In this document: piece after piece, positions 53,439-63,639 of the stretch | How the letters are laid out: each line of letters starts with the position of its first letter | Numbering within the stretch: position 1 is the stretch's first letter | Source: Puccinia triticina | Taxonomy: Eukaryota > Basidiomycota > Pucciniomycetes > Pucciniales > Pucciniaceae | NCBI RefSeq assembly: GCF_026914185.1 | Contig: NC_070570.1 | Location: 4,154,001-4,218,000, forward strand | Direction: 5' to 3' | DNA length: 64,000 nt | Program-made: the position numbers and the translations under genes | The notes under the pieces: generated by a model | Seen by the model: only the letters and a program-made list of their open reading frames with translations | Database searches by the model: none | Told to the model about the DNA's origin: nothing

Positions 53439-56400
53439 TCCCGCCATGCTTCGAGCCGGTAGGCTGGAAGCACTTAGAAACAAGGATTTGATGCCGATGA
53501 GATCCAGAGCTCTGCGAATGATAACGCGTCCAACCGGTTTTGTGAGGAAATCAGCAGCGTTGGCTTCGGAGCGAATGTAACTGAGCTGGATGAGTTTTTG
53601 AGCCACTAGTTCTTGCACGAAATGAAGTCGGATCGACATGTGCTTGGTTCTGAAACTGTTTTGTGACGTTTCGCTCTTCGCCAAGTCAATTGCGCCTTTG
53701 TTGTCCACTAGCACTTGGATTTGATTGACTTCTGGGCGCGTCTTCACCTCAGTAATCAAGTTCGACAGCCACGCAAGTTCTCGGCCGAGGTCGGAGAGTG
53801 CTTTGTACTCGGCCTCCGTCGTTGACAAGGAGACAGTGGCCTGCTTGGAAGATTTCCAAGCAAGTAAATGAGTGCCTGACATGATGGCGAATCCTGTTGA
53901 TGAGCGTCGAGTGTCGGGACAATTCCCCCAGTCTGCGTCAACGTAGGCCTTCAGAGAGTTGTCTGTGTTCTTAATGTACGTGAGACCAAGATTCTTGGTG
54001 CCGGACAGATAGCGATACACTTGAACAGCCGCATGATAATGGAGGATTCCCGGCGACTCGAGATATTGAGATAAAGAACTAACGGCGTAGGCAATGTCCG
54101 GTCGTGTCAGGACGCTCAGGTAATTGAGTGAGCCAACTAGGGCACGGTAGTTCACCCCGGTTTTGCAAAAGTCAGCAATTTCTTGCTGAGTGGCCTTTCT
54201 GAGGTAGGCTTTTGGATTGAGCGGGCAGCTGGCCGGATGTAGCTTATCGAAGCCGAATTCCTCCAGCTTACGTTGAATAAATTGTGACTGATTGATTTGA
54301 ACTGCACCATTGGTGCGCTTGATGTTCATACCCAGCAAAAATTCCGCTTCACCCATGTATTTTATCCGGAATTCGGCCTCCATCTCTTCTTTGAATTTCA
54401 GTGGATTCTTGCTGACAAATACGAGGTCGTCTACATGGGCAAAGACATAGGTATCTTCACGACCAGTTACTCCGCGGCGATAGAAAACGCAGGGGTCAGC
54501 CACCGAGATCGAGAATCCGATTTTCTTTAGGTAAGTCGACAGCCGATTGTACCAGACTAAAGGGGCTTGACGCAATCCGTAGATTGCTTTCTTGAGCTCG
54601 AGAACCGTGTTCGGTGGAAAGTCGAGACCCGGCGGTGGTAAGAGAGTTACTTTGTCCTCAAGGGGACAAGTCAGGAAGGCACTACGCACATCCAGTTGGT
54701 GTATTGCCAGGTTGTTGTCCACTGCGAAAGAGATGAACAGTCGCAGCGCGCACGGCCGACCCGTTGGAGCAAAACGTGACTCGAAGTCGACGCCGTGAGT
54801 TTGCCGGAAGCCCTGGGCACAAATCCGGGCTTTGAATTCCGTAACCTGGTTGTCCGGTCCAAGTTTCTTTCGAAACGCCCACGTTGCCGGGATCGGCGCA
54901 TCAGCCGGTTCTCTAAGTCGCTGGAGCCACACATCATGTTGGATCATGTTGGCTGCTTCCTTCAGTTCAGCCTCCTTCCAGTTGAGAGCCTCGCCGGATC
55001 GCATGGCCTGCTTATGGTTAGCAGGATCCACGGAGACAGTTGTGTGGAACAGTTGCCGGCGACTGTAGTTACGGATGTTTGCCGGATCGATGTCACTGGT
55101 GATTTGAGTGGGGTGTCTCGGTCCGATAACCTTGATCACTCTGGCCGTCCGTGGTAGTTCCGACTGAGAACCAACTTGGTCTTGGTCCACTTGCTCTTCA
55201 TCGTCCTCACGATCCTCCAGTCTCGGGCCGGGAGCAATTTCATCAAGAATGCGATTGATGTCATCCTCCTCCTCCCGCTCTTCATCTTCAGCTCGTTGCT
55301 GCTCAGCAATTTGATCTTCTTCCGCGAATGGCATCGGTTCAGAGGTGGTAAAAGAGGGTAGCTTGTTAACTCCATAGGCGTTGAGACTTTTGTGCATTGC
55401 TGCACATTGAGGAAAGGTGCCTTCGTCGAAATGAACTTGCTTGGATGTGACGATTGATCTGTCCTCGGGTCGATAAATGCGATAGGAGGAGAAATCATTG
55501 TCGTAACCGAGCATCACCCCGTCCCAAGCAATGGGTCCAAACTTCTGACCTCTGTTCTGTTTGGGCTTTACGATCCACACACAACAGCCGAATGGTCGGA
55601 AGAACTTCAGATTAGGCTTCATCTGAAACATGATCTCAATAGGTGATGCTCGACTTTTAGAAAGCGAGGGCAGGCTGTTTGTTGTCGCTGTGGCTGACTT
55701 GACCGCTTCGCCCCACCATTCCGGGGCCATGTTGGCCTGCATCATCTGAGTACGAGTCATCACGATGACAGTGCGATTAGCACGTTCGTCGAATCCGTTG
55801 TGTTGCGGGGTGTAAGGCGGCGACACATGATGTTGAATGCCGGCCTCCTTCAAGATCTCGCTAAGATTCTTGCTCACGAACTCGCCTCCACCATCCGTAA
55901 TCAATTTCTTGATTTGCTTGCCGGTTTGAGTCTCGAAGAATTTCTTGTACTCTACTATCGCTGATGTCGCTCCGCTCTTTTCTTTGAGAATTTCGGTGTG
56001 AATATAACCGGAAAATTGGTCAACGATGGTTAGAAAGTACCGTGCTCCATTGTTAGTGGCTGGAGTAATGGGCCCGACCAAGTCGGCGTGCACAGTGTCC
56101 AGGGGCGCAGTGGCAGCCTTGAAGTGGCTGTTGAAGGGCAGACGGGTGACTTTACCCTTCATACATGCATCGCATGCCTTTGTTTCTTCAGAGGCCAGTG
56201 GTTTACCGAGCATGGTTTCTATGCGTTTTCTGCTGGCGTGACCCATGCGGCGATGCCAAAGCTCGAACTCGCTCATCTTCGGGACTGACGCGGCCTGAGT
56301 GAAGTTCGCCATCGGTTGCTCCTGCAAGTCGCGCAAACCAACGATCTCGAAGATGTGATTAGAAGTGTCGACTGTTAGGGCATTCAGATCGTCAATCTTC

Positions 56401-57650
56401 ACTTCGAATCCGTTTGGAGAAGGAGATATGGTAGCTTGATTCTCCAGCAGCTGCGCGAAGGAGATTAGACTTCGAGTGAGATTTGGAACGTAGAGAGCAT
56501 CCTTCAGTACAAGTTTTGCACCATTCGAGAATCTTAGGGTTGCATTTCCCTTGGCCACTGCAAAGAGTTCATTCTGATCCCATTTATTGCCGGTTGCAAT
56601 ACTGACTCGTACCGGTGAGGACGTGTCAAAAAGCTCAAAAGAATTCAGCATGTGATGACTTGCTCCTGAGTCGAGGACCATGCTCAAGCGCTCGCTTTCG
56701 CCTTTGACGCCTGTCAGATATCCGAAAGCCGGGCGAACAATGTTGGCGGCAGGTCTTTCTCCGGTAGATGCTGTTGTAACGAGGCCGGTGGGAGCATTCT
56801 GGCGAGATTTCTTGAACAGACCCGGGTGAAGAGTCCAGCACTCCTCCTCGGGATGACCAGATAGAGGGTTATGCTTGTTGTCTCGACACGCATTCGGATT
56901 AGGACGTCGTTTTCTCGGATTATAGCCTCTGCTGACAAATTGCGCAGCTTGAGTTGCTAAAGCCGTGGATGAGTTTGAGTTGCTGAAAGATGCCTCGCCT
57001 CGGTCCATGGTTGCGGTGACTGCGTCATGGTGAGCAATATCTCTCAATTTGGCGATAATATGCTTTGGGTTCGCCAAGAGTTCCGCGTTACTGATGAGTG
57101 TCTCCATTAGAGAGGGGCGCTTTCTTGAAATCCGAGCAATGATTGTGCAACTGAGTATGGTTGCTGGAACATCAAGGCCCATGGCTGCAAATTCCGCGAG
57201 CATCGCCTCAAGTTGAGTAATGTACCGATTAATATCGTTGTCGTACTGAATATCCTCCCATTTTCGCCACGCATGATAAATGGCGAGCACGGATGACGAG
57301 GCGTACTCATTCTTGAGTTCCTTCCAGATAGCAAAGGCGTCGTGGATGTTTGCATCGGTAATAATGTGATTATAGATATCATCCTCGACATGGCCGCTGA
57401 GTATGGCTGCGGCACGAATGTATTCTTGCTTCTGGTCCTGTGTTGCGTTCTGCGGCAGCGGCTGCTCAATGCATTTGAGTAAGCTCTTCACAGCTAAGTA
57501 CGTCTTAACCTTCCTCTGCCAGATAGGGAAGTTGTCGCCGTCGAAGATCGGGCATTTGAAGAGATCCCGTTCTTCGCTAGAGGAGGTGTTTGCGGCGGCT
57601 ACGGCAGTTGCAGAGGTGGAAGCGGCGGGAGTTTGACGAATACCAGCCAT
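53208..57650 (-). CDS. Copia-D gag-pol polyprotein (1,480 aa)
   Basis: A single intact frame with the copia order. Gag: about 1-245, with FPIWQRKVKTYL and a Cys/His cluster at 255-271 (C255, H260, H266, C271). Protease: LDSGASHH at 326-333. Integrase: H466, H471, C493, C496 zinc residues and the catalytic triad D523 (HADLVGP), D586 (ITDGGGEF) and E622 (DERANR). RT: LDVRSAFLTC, then AHVDDLVFV near residue 1073. RNase H: DADWGNCPD near 1237, then TEAEYKAL and LLV-type VDNKGAIDLAK. The last 76 residues (from CQDSG) are encoded by the LTR and end KRPKYDKPPTR. No frameshift or missing catalytic residue was seen. It makes the particle, processes itself and carries out reverse transcription and integration. 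Confidence 0.96.
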   Translation of the reverse strand: MAGIRQTPAASTSATAVAAANTSSSEERDLFKCPIFDGDNFPIWQRKVKTYLAVKSLLKCIEQPLPQNATQDQKQEYIRAAAILSGHVEDDIYNHIITDANIHDAFAIWKELKNEYASSSVLAIYHAWRKWEDIQYDNDINRYITQLEAMLAEFAAMGLDVPATILSCTIIARISRKRPSLMETLISNAELLANPKHIIAKLRDIAHHDAVTATMDRGEASFSNSNSSTALATQAAQFVSRGYNPRKRRPNPNACRDNKHNPLSGHPEEECWTLHPGLFKKSRQNAPTGLVTTASTGERPAANIVRPAFGYLTGVKGESERLSMVLDSGASHHMLNSFELFDTSSPVRVSIATGNKWDQNELFAVAKGNATLRFSNGAKLVLKDALYVPNLTRSLISFAQLLENQATISPSPNGFEVKIDDLNALTVDTSNHIFEIVGLRDLQEQPMANFTQAASVPKMSEFELWHRRMGHASRKRIETMLGKPLASEETKACDACMKGKVTRLPFNSHFKAATAPLDTVHADLVGPITPATNNGARYFLTIVDQFSGYIHTEILKEKSGATSAIVEYKKFFETQTGKQIKKLITDGGGEFVSKNLSEILKEAGIQHHVSPPYTPQHNGFDERANRTVIVMTRTQMMQANMAPEWWGEAVKSATATTNSLPSLSKSRASPIEIMFQMKPNLKFFRPFGCCVWIVKPKQNRGQKFGPIAWDGVMLGYDNDFSSYRIYRPEDRSIVTSKQVHFDEGTFPQCAAMHKSLNAYGVNKLPSFTTSEPMPFAEEDQIAEQQRAEDEEREEEDDINRILDEIAPGPRLEDREDDEEQVDQDQVGSQSELPRTARVIKVIGPRHPTQITSDIDPANIRNYSRRQLFHTTVSVDPANHKQAMRSGEALNWKEAELKEAANMIQHDVWLQRLREPADAPIPATWAFRKKLGPDNQVTEFKARICAQGFRQTHGVDFESRFAPTGRPCALRLFISFAVDNNLAIHQLDVRSAFLTCPLEDKVTLLPPPGLDFPPNTVLELKKAIYGLRQAPLVWYNRLSTYLKKIGFSISVADPCVFYRRGVTGREDTYVFAHVDDLVFVSKNPLKFKEEMEAEFRIKYMGEAEFLLGMNIKRTNGAVQINQSQFIQRKLEEFGFDKLHPASCPLNPKAYLRKATQQEIADFCKTGVNYRALVGSLNYLSVLTRPDIAYAVSSLSQYLESPGILHYHAAVQVYRYLSGTKNLGLTYIKNTDNSLKAYVDADWGNCPDTRRSSTGFAIMSGTHLLAWKSSKQATVSLSTTEAEYKALSDLGRELAWLSNLITEVKTRPEVNQIQVLVDNKGAIDLAKSETSQNSFRTKHMSIRLHFVQELVAQKLIQLSYIRSEANAADFLTKPVGRVIIRRALDLIGIKSLFLSASSLPARSMAGCQDSGLFPNQGKRKASKPNPTADHGEPARPSGTCIMHVAPRQKEYAKANSSAPFPVATSSTDAEPKRPKYDKPPTR

Positions 57651-57696
57651 AGCGATCTGCTCTTAGTTGATCCTGAGGTCGGAGGTCGAGACAGTC

Positions 57697-57709
57697 GAGA
57701 CTGTAAATC
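57697..57709 (-). promoter_or_regulatory. Copia-D primer binding site (tRNA-Tyr half)
   Basis: GAGACTGTAAATC on the plus strand abuts the 5' LTR, identical to the copia-A site, while the flanking LTRs are different. It matches the anticodon arm of tRNA-Tyr. Confidence 0.6.
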
Positions 57710-58404
57710 TGTTAGAATTGACACAACTAAGATGTATTTCATCTGATTAGACTAGGAAACAATGAAGATGAAAACATGATAAGAATGGAAACAATTAAAG
57801 TACCTAAGAGCAGATTCGCTCGGGTACTTGAGTCTAAAGATAACTGGCTGCTGTGCAGCTGAGGAACCTAAGGTTCTACTGAAGAGATTTTAGCTCAATG
57901 AGCCTGATGCAATAGTATCGCCGATGCAAGCTGCGAGAGTACCGGAACTGCAGCTGTCGAATGCTGGTAGCATACACGACCTATCAGTTCGGTATCTCTT
58001 GCTCTTAAGGCTCAACAATGATGGACTTACCACCGCTAGCAGGGTTGGTAATCCTATCACAAAGGCTGAAACCGGGTCGGTCTGATTCGGCGTCGGATGA
58101 AGGTGAGCTGTAATATTAGAGGATCTCTAATCAGCCACTCTTCTCCTAGCTGTGACGATCCCAATCGGCATGCTTACCTGGTAGGTGGCTTGTCGTATTT
58201 GGGTCGCTTGGGCTCTGCGTTGGTTGATGACGTGGCTACAGGAAAAGGAGCAGAGGAATTAGCTTTCGCGTATTCCTTCTGCCTAGGAGCTACATGCATA
58301 ATGCATGTGCCTGAGGGTCGCGCTGGCTCACCATGATCCCCAGTAGGGTTAGGTTTAGAAGCCTTGCGCTTCCCCTGATTCGGGAACAAGCCCGAATCCT
58401 GACA
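57710..58404 (-). repeat. Copia-D 5' LTR (695 bp)
   Basis: Partner of 52744-53438. The pol-tail frame is open here too (58491-58174), but lies upstream of the gag start and is not translated with it. Confidence 0.95.
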
Positions 58405-58409
58405 CGTGG

Positions 58410-58858
58410 CTCCTCTGGTGGACTCCGGCTCCCAACTGAACTTGATCTTGGATGCGCAGGCGACAAAGCTCCATCTTAGCCCCCGAGTCAACTTCAGTTC
58501 CGCAGTCTACGGTATTGGCAACCAGGCTTGCGAGCTCGTTGGCGTTGCGGAGGACGTCCCTATCCGGATCGGCAAGTCCATCGCGGGAACGTGTCATTTT
58601 TGGATCACTCGGATGGACGGGCCCATCATTTTGGGTCGGCCGTTCCTTATGGACTTTGACGTCACGCTTGATTTCTCCGGACAGACGGGTGAGAAGATTC
58701 TTATTCCGGACGCGGCAGGACGGAGAATCAAGCTTTTGCTCTGCTCAGTGGATTCCGGGCGCTGGGAGCGCAACTTCCCGGGCAATGGGCGCAAGGCGGT
58801 CCTTACCCACATGGGTAAGGCTCGTGAGGATCCCATAGAGGGTCGTCATTTTTTGTAG
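58410..58858 (+). pseudogene. Gypsy-C protease
   Basis: The first residues after the copia-D duplication read APLVDSGSQLNLI, a retropepsin active site (D-S-G), followed by DGPIILGRPFLMDFDVTL, the ILG block that closes the pepsin-like fold. It joins in frame to the gag end at 52738. The frame stops at 58856 (TAG) and again at 58892, so the downstream region cannot be made from it. In related gypsy polyproteins this dimeric protease cuts gag-pol. Confidence 0.85.
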
Positions 58859-58914
58859 GACAAGTTGGTCTGGAAAGCAGTGGGCTTAATCTAGAGTCTC
58901 GCAGCCTGGCCGCA

Positions 58915-60081
58915 GGATCAACTTCATTTTCAGAGTCTCACGGTTGCGGTTTTTCATCTCCTTTTCAATTTTCTTTTTCCTCGATACTTGACACAATCAT
59001 TAAACCTAAAAAACACCGAGAAAATCTTATAAAACCTAAAAACATTTCCATCAAATCAACTATCAACTCTCAAGGGGTTTCAATTTCCTCAAGAGATAGT
59101 GTACCAGCAGCCCCTCAAGTTTCTTCATTTCACTCTCAGTGGGTTCAGTCTCAAGTCAAAGATCGGGATTATCGGCAAATGAGGCCCCTGAGTGTGGAGG
59201 CCAGGGTGTTTGTGGAGGAAGAAGGTACCCCGTGGAGGTATGGAGACGTAGAAGTAAGTTCTCTCCATAGTTGCACCTCCGGGCGTGATGCCGCCGTTAT
59301 TTCCAAAAACCCTACGTCAGCCACTCTCGTGAGCCACTCGCAACTTTCCGGTTCTCCTTTCAGGCTTTTGTCAAACTTGTTAACCGCCCCACCGAGTCTC
59401 CGTAACAAGAATAAACTAGATAAGTGTTCCTATCTCTGAGATGAGAATAAACTAGATACGTCTCTTGACGTCCTCCGCAATGAGGGTAATCTAGTTCGAC
59501 TCCGCGATGAGCCTAAACTCCCGAGCCTCCGCAACAAGGGAAAACTAAAGATCCTCCGCGATGAGGTGAAACTAGATACTTATCGAGTGGCGGCGGAAGG
59601 GGGAGTTGTGTATTTTGGTACAGCGCGGGGGTCAGGAGGACCAAAAGTAAGTTCCTCCCATAGTTGCACCTCCGAGGGTTCCTCTGCACGTCTCGAAAAC
59701 CCTACTCTAGCCACATACGTGATCCGCAATCCTTCGCTTGGTTTTTCTTTCCCAGAGAAAGCGGCATTTGAGGACAAATCGGAGCATCGGACGTGGAGCC
59801 TGCTTGAGCATGGGCTTAGTCTTGGCGCTCAGATGGCGTTGGCCAATTCTTGGCAAGAGGGCTCGTTTCTTTTGTTTGCAACAAAGTACAAACCGGTTGC
59901 GCGGAAGATCAAGCTGGTTAATCAACCTATGCCTCAGAGCCTCAACCCGCCCTTGCAGCGCCCCCCGTTGTCGCGCGATCCTTATTGTGGCCTCTCACGA
60001 TCCCTGGTAGGGCCTTTCATTCCACGCGGGAGAGTAACAGAGGAGAGCCTACAGGTTGTCAATTTCGGGCCGCCAGGATGG
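58915..60081 (+). pseudogene. Gypsy-C spacer between protease and RT, with internal repeats
   Basis: After a frameshift the plus strand is open from about 58915 to 60081 apart from one TGA at 59437. It reads MRPLSVEARVFVEEEG, then a module VSSLHSCTSG (59264), a run of short repeats of the form LR-D/N-E/K-x-KL between 59395 and 59585, a second module VSSSHSCTSEG (59648), and a basic region VARKIKLVNQPMPQS to NFGPPGW. No enzyme motif is visible; it is probably a linker or structural part upstream of RT. Copia-E cuts it at 60082. Confidence 0.6.
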
Positions 60082-60714
60082 TGTTGAGTGTAATTCAGGA
60101 CTAGTACATGTTGAATATGCATTATGGTACTCGCGCGGAACGTACTGGTGGTTCTAAGTTTCATCTCTGAAAATTTTTTCTTCACTCTGTTCGGTACCGC
60201 TCTCAAGTTGTCAGGATCGAGAACAATCAATACTTCAAGGAGTCGAGTCAAACAACATCAGAAGAATATCACGAGGTAAAAAGATCAACTATCGATAAAT
60301 TAAAACGTGAATATCAACTTACACTTATCATCAATATTAACTCATCTAGTCAAGTCACCAGAAGGTCAACTTGTTCAGGAGGAGCTACTCAGCAATATAC
60401 TCTAGGGTCACATCGTGTTTGTGGATTATCTTAGTGTGTTTGATTAGAGTAATTACTAAAACTTGTTTTCTCTTTAGTGTGTTCTTTTTCTAGTCTTGTT
60501 CTTATCTCAAGTGTCGTTGCGTTGTTCAGTTTTCAGCATAGATAGCATCTTTACTCAGTGTGTTCTTTCTTTGTTTCTCATTCTTATTGATTGTGTGTTT
60601 CTTTACTCATCATGGTGTTATAAATTTCTTATCTTGTTTAGTCCATTTATCTACTACTACTGGCTGAATATAAACACAAGATTCTAAACAAAGAGTGATT
60701 CGTATATCAATACA

Positions 60715-60728
60715 TGGTAGCAAGAGTC
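60715..60728 (+). promoter_or_regulatory. Copia-E primer binding site
   Basis: TGGTAGCAAGAGTC follows the LTR end ACA directly. It starts with TGG as expected for a tRNA 3' CCA end; the tRNA is not identified. This differs from the half-tRNA sites of copia-A and copia-D. Confidence 0.55.
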
Positions 60729-60796
60729 AACTCTTGAATCTATTCAGCTCAGAGTTAGAGAAGGAGAGTTAAACGCCAACTGAACAGAGTACTCAA

Positions 60797-62720
60797 ATGT
60801 CGGACGAGTCAGATTCCTCAAGCAATAATCATTCGTCACTTCGGGTCGAAAGACTGAAGTTTGGCACATGGGTACCGTGGAAATCTCGATTTACGCTATA
60901 CCTTAAACGGCACAATCTTGAGGACTTACTCGATCAAAAATGGGTAAATGACGAAAAAAACGCGTCGGCGTACAAGAAAAAGAACACAAGGGCTCTAGAG
61001 GCATTATATACGGCAGTCAGTAAAGAACTCCATAACGAGATCTTAGACAACGATACGTCTTTCTTGGATGCATGGGAAGCGCTAGCGTCGGCGTGTGGCC
61101 AAAATTCTGTCATCACAACGTGCGCTGCGTAAAAAAAGGTTCATTCGATGCGGTACAATCCTGGTACCTCGCTCAAGAATCATATTACGGCATTCAAGAC
61201 AGCATACACTAGACTGTCAGATATAACCGCTAATCACGTTCAAGAGTTCGGCGTTGTAACTTCATTTATGGCTGCTGCATTATTCCTGGATAGCCTGGAG
61301 AATGATTCGGAAATTTCGTCTTTGGTTCAAACGTGTTACGACATTAAACCTTTTACTCTTAAAGGTGTTACCGACCGAATTTTAATTGAAGCAATGCGCC
61401 GCGATAGCAGAAATGAAAGTCAAGACAATGTGATGTTTACCTCCTCAGCACAGTCTACTTCAAAGTCGAACAAAAATAAATCGAAGCAGTCAAATGTGCC
61501 CAAGCCCAAAGCAGTCGCGCCTACGTTAAACAGTGGTCAGTCTTCTTCAGGAAAAGGAAAATCAACAAACAATTCGGCTCCGGTAAAGTCAAACTCATCG
61601 GACAACGTTGAAAATCGAATCCAGAAGATTGAACAGTCAGTCAGTGATCTTACTGATCTGATGAAGAAATTTGCTTCGTCAAATATGCTCGGTATGGTTC
61701 ATAATCAACAAGTTTCAGAACCTTCGAAGGGACCGTTTGATGTGGACTCGGATCGATCAAATTTCTTTGTGGCCACCGTACAAAATGCTTCGAGAGAGTA
61801 TTTTTCTCGGTTCCTTGTTTTTGACACTGGAGCAACACAATCATGTGTTATAAATCTCGAGTTACTCACCGATGTTCAGCCGCTCACCAATCACTTCATG
61901 AATACGTTTTCCTCGCCGATTGAAGCAACGCACGTGGGTACACTAAAAATGGGAGATTATTACATCAATCCTGTATTTCATGTTCCAAACGGATGCGCAA
62001 ATATCGTGTCGGCCACTCAACTTATTGATCACGGACTCAAGCCGCATTTCAAGACCAATCAGTTCCTGATAAAAGGCGGTGAAAAAATCATTGCGACGTT
62101 TCCTAGGATTGGCAAATTATTTATGAGCCCTATCTCTGAATACGTGTGCGTGGTTAACATGAAAATTCCCGAAGATTTCAATTGGCATTACGGTCTAGGA
62201 CACGCTTCCGATAAATATGTAGATCTTTTCTGCCGTCACAACAATTTGTCGTCAAGTATGTCAACTAAGTCAAAGGATTGTCCAATTTGCGAAAAAGGAA
62301 AAATTCATCGTTCTCCGCATTCTCGTAAATTGCCGTCTTCAAGTTTGCCGTTTCATCAACTGCACACGGATGTTCTTCAAATGTCTCCACTCTCAAAATC
62401 GGGTTTTTGGTACATCCTAGTGATTATTGATGATGCAACTCGATTTAATCACATATATTTGCTTAAAGCAAAATCGGAATCTGAGACCAAGTTGATATCA
62501 TTTATTGAAGAACTCCGGAACAAGATTCAACGAGTACCGGCATATCTACACAGTGATCGCGGTGGTGAATTTAGCTCAACAAAATTTTTGGCGAAATTAC
62601 AAGAGCTTGGTGTATCAATTGAGCAAGGCCCGGCAAATTGTCCTCAAACAAACGGTGTTGCGGAGTGGTTTAATGGGGTGTTGATTGAGAAGATGAGATG
62701 TATGTTACTTCAATCTCAGA
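60797..62720 (+). pseudogene. Copia-E gag-protease-integrase
   Basis: Starts MSDESDSSSNNHSSLRVERL at 60797. Gag runs through FGTWVPWKSRFTLYL and a Ser/Lys/Asn-rich linker (about 61440-61600) without a zinc knuckle. One TAA (61130-61132) interrupts gag; the frame resumes in register from 61148. Protease has VFDTGATQSC (61817-61846), with T for S as in some families. Integrase has WHYGLGHAS...CPICEKGK, LHTDVLQ, LHSDRGGEF and NGVAEWFN; the usual R after the catalytic Glu is W. The frame ends by entering the copia-F LTR at 62721, not by natural termination. Confidence 0.9.
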
Positions 62721-63639
62721 TGTAAATTTTGAGATAGGACGAAGAGCAACCTAATGTAATGATGTTTGAATCTGAGCAAACAACGATGACCTGACAAGCT
62801 TAATGAACCCAGCAACACACCTAATGTAATGATGTTTGAATCTGAGCAAACAACGATGACCTGACAAGCTTAATGAACCCAGCAACACACCTGCGATGGC
62901 GCAGGAGTTATTTGTGTTTGATTTTAATGTTTTTGATGAGAGTGGTGAGGGACGCGCGCAAGAGATGATTATGTTAGTCTCTTCCTCACGAGTATAATGA
63001 TGTAAACGCGTGAGTTATATTTCTTGTGATAAAAGGAGAACAATGATAAAAATTGTGAAATGAACAAAATAGCGAACCTAATGTAATGATGTTTGAATCT
63101 GAGCAAACAACGATGACCTGACAAGCTTAATGAACCCAGCAACACACCTACACGAAGATTTGGAAAAGGATAAGGAAAACAAGGAGAAAATATTAGATTG
63201 ATCAATAAGTACATAAATGATAGAAAGTATGAGAGTCATACCTGCGATGGCGCAGGAGTTATTTGTGTTTGATTTTAATGTTTTTGATGAGAGTGGTGAG
63301 GGACGCGCGCAAGAGATGATTATGTCTATGTTGGAAGAAAAGAAAAGAGTGGGAGGAGTAGAATGGGGAAGAGGAAGGTTTGCAATTAGTTTGGACGATA
63401 CAAAATCTTGATGGTGTTAGTGAAAGATTGATTTTTGCTTACTAGTCTCTTCCTCACGAGTATAATGATGTAAACGCGTGAGGAAAAGACCAGCAAGGTT
63501 GGCCGCGCAGGGGAATTCTTTTGGTGGCGATGGAAAAACGCGGTTAGGGTTGCGACCGGTACTTTTTCAGATGCTGGTGAGAATTGGAGTTTACTTGCTG
63601 CGTATTCATAATCAAATCCGGGGTATTCATAATCTAACA
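62721..63639 (-). repeat. Copia-F 3' LTR (919 bp) with internal duplications
   Basis: Ends are TGTTAGATT (at 63639, minus strand) and AAAATTTACA (at 62721). A purine tract AATTGAGGGGGGC lies just outside on the minus strand. A 70-bp segment occurs three times (62750-62819, 62820-62889, 63077-63146), an 84-bp segment twice (62890-62973, 63241-63324) and a 40-bp segment twice (62975-63014, 63443-63482). Confidence 0.85.

Larger units (their letters stand above)
52744..58404 (-). mobile_element. Copia-D: complete Ty1/copia element (5,661 bp), probably competent
   Basis: Two 695-bp LTRs (52744-53438 and 57710-58404), TGTTAGAATT to AATCCTGACA, differ at about four positions by eye. The 5-bp duplication CGTGG (52739-52743 and 58405-58409) is perfect. 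One uninterrupted gag-pol gene lies between them and the primer site is intact. Together these indicate a recent insertion of a functional element. Confidence 0.96.
49737..60081 (+). mobile_element. Gypsy-C: Ty3/gypsy element, 5' part, nested by copia-D
   Basis: LTR (49737-50678), primer site, gag, protease and a long spacer region in order on the plus strand. It inserted in the copia-C integrase. Copia-D split it between gag and protease; CGTGG is duplicated there. The right side is lost at about 60081, where copia-E begins; RT and integrase are not in the window. Confidence 0.85.
60082..62720 (+). mobile_element. Copia-E: Ty1/copia element, 5' part
   Basis: Presumed 5' LTR 60082-60714 (TGTTGAGTG to ATCAATACA; the left edge is inferred from where gypsy-C coding stops), primer site at 60715, then gag, protease and integrase. 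It is cut in the integrase by the copia-F LTR at 62721. The family is distinct from A, B and D. Confidence 0.8.
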
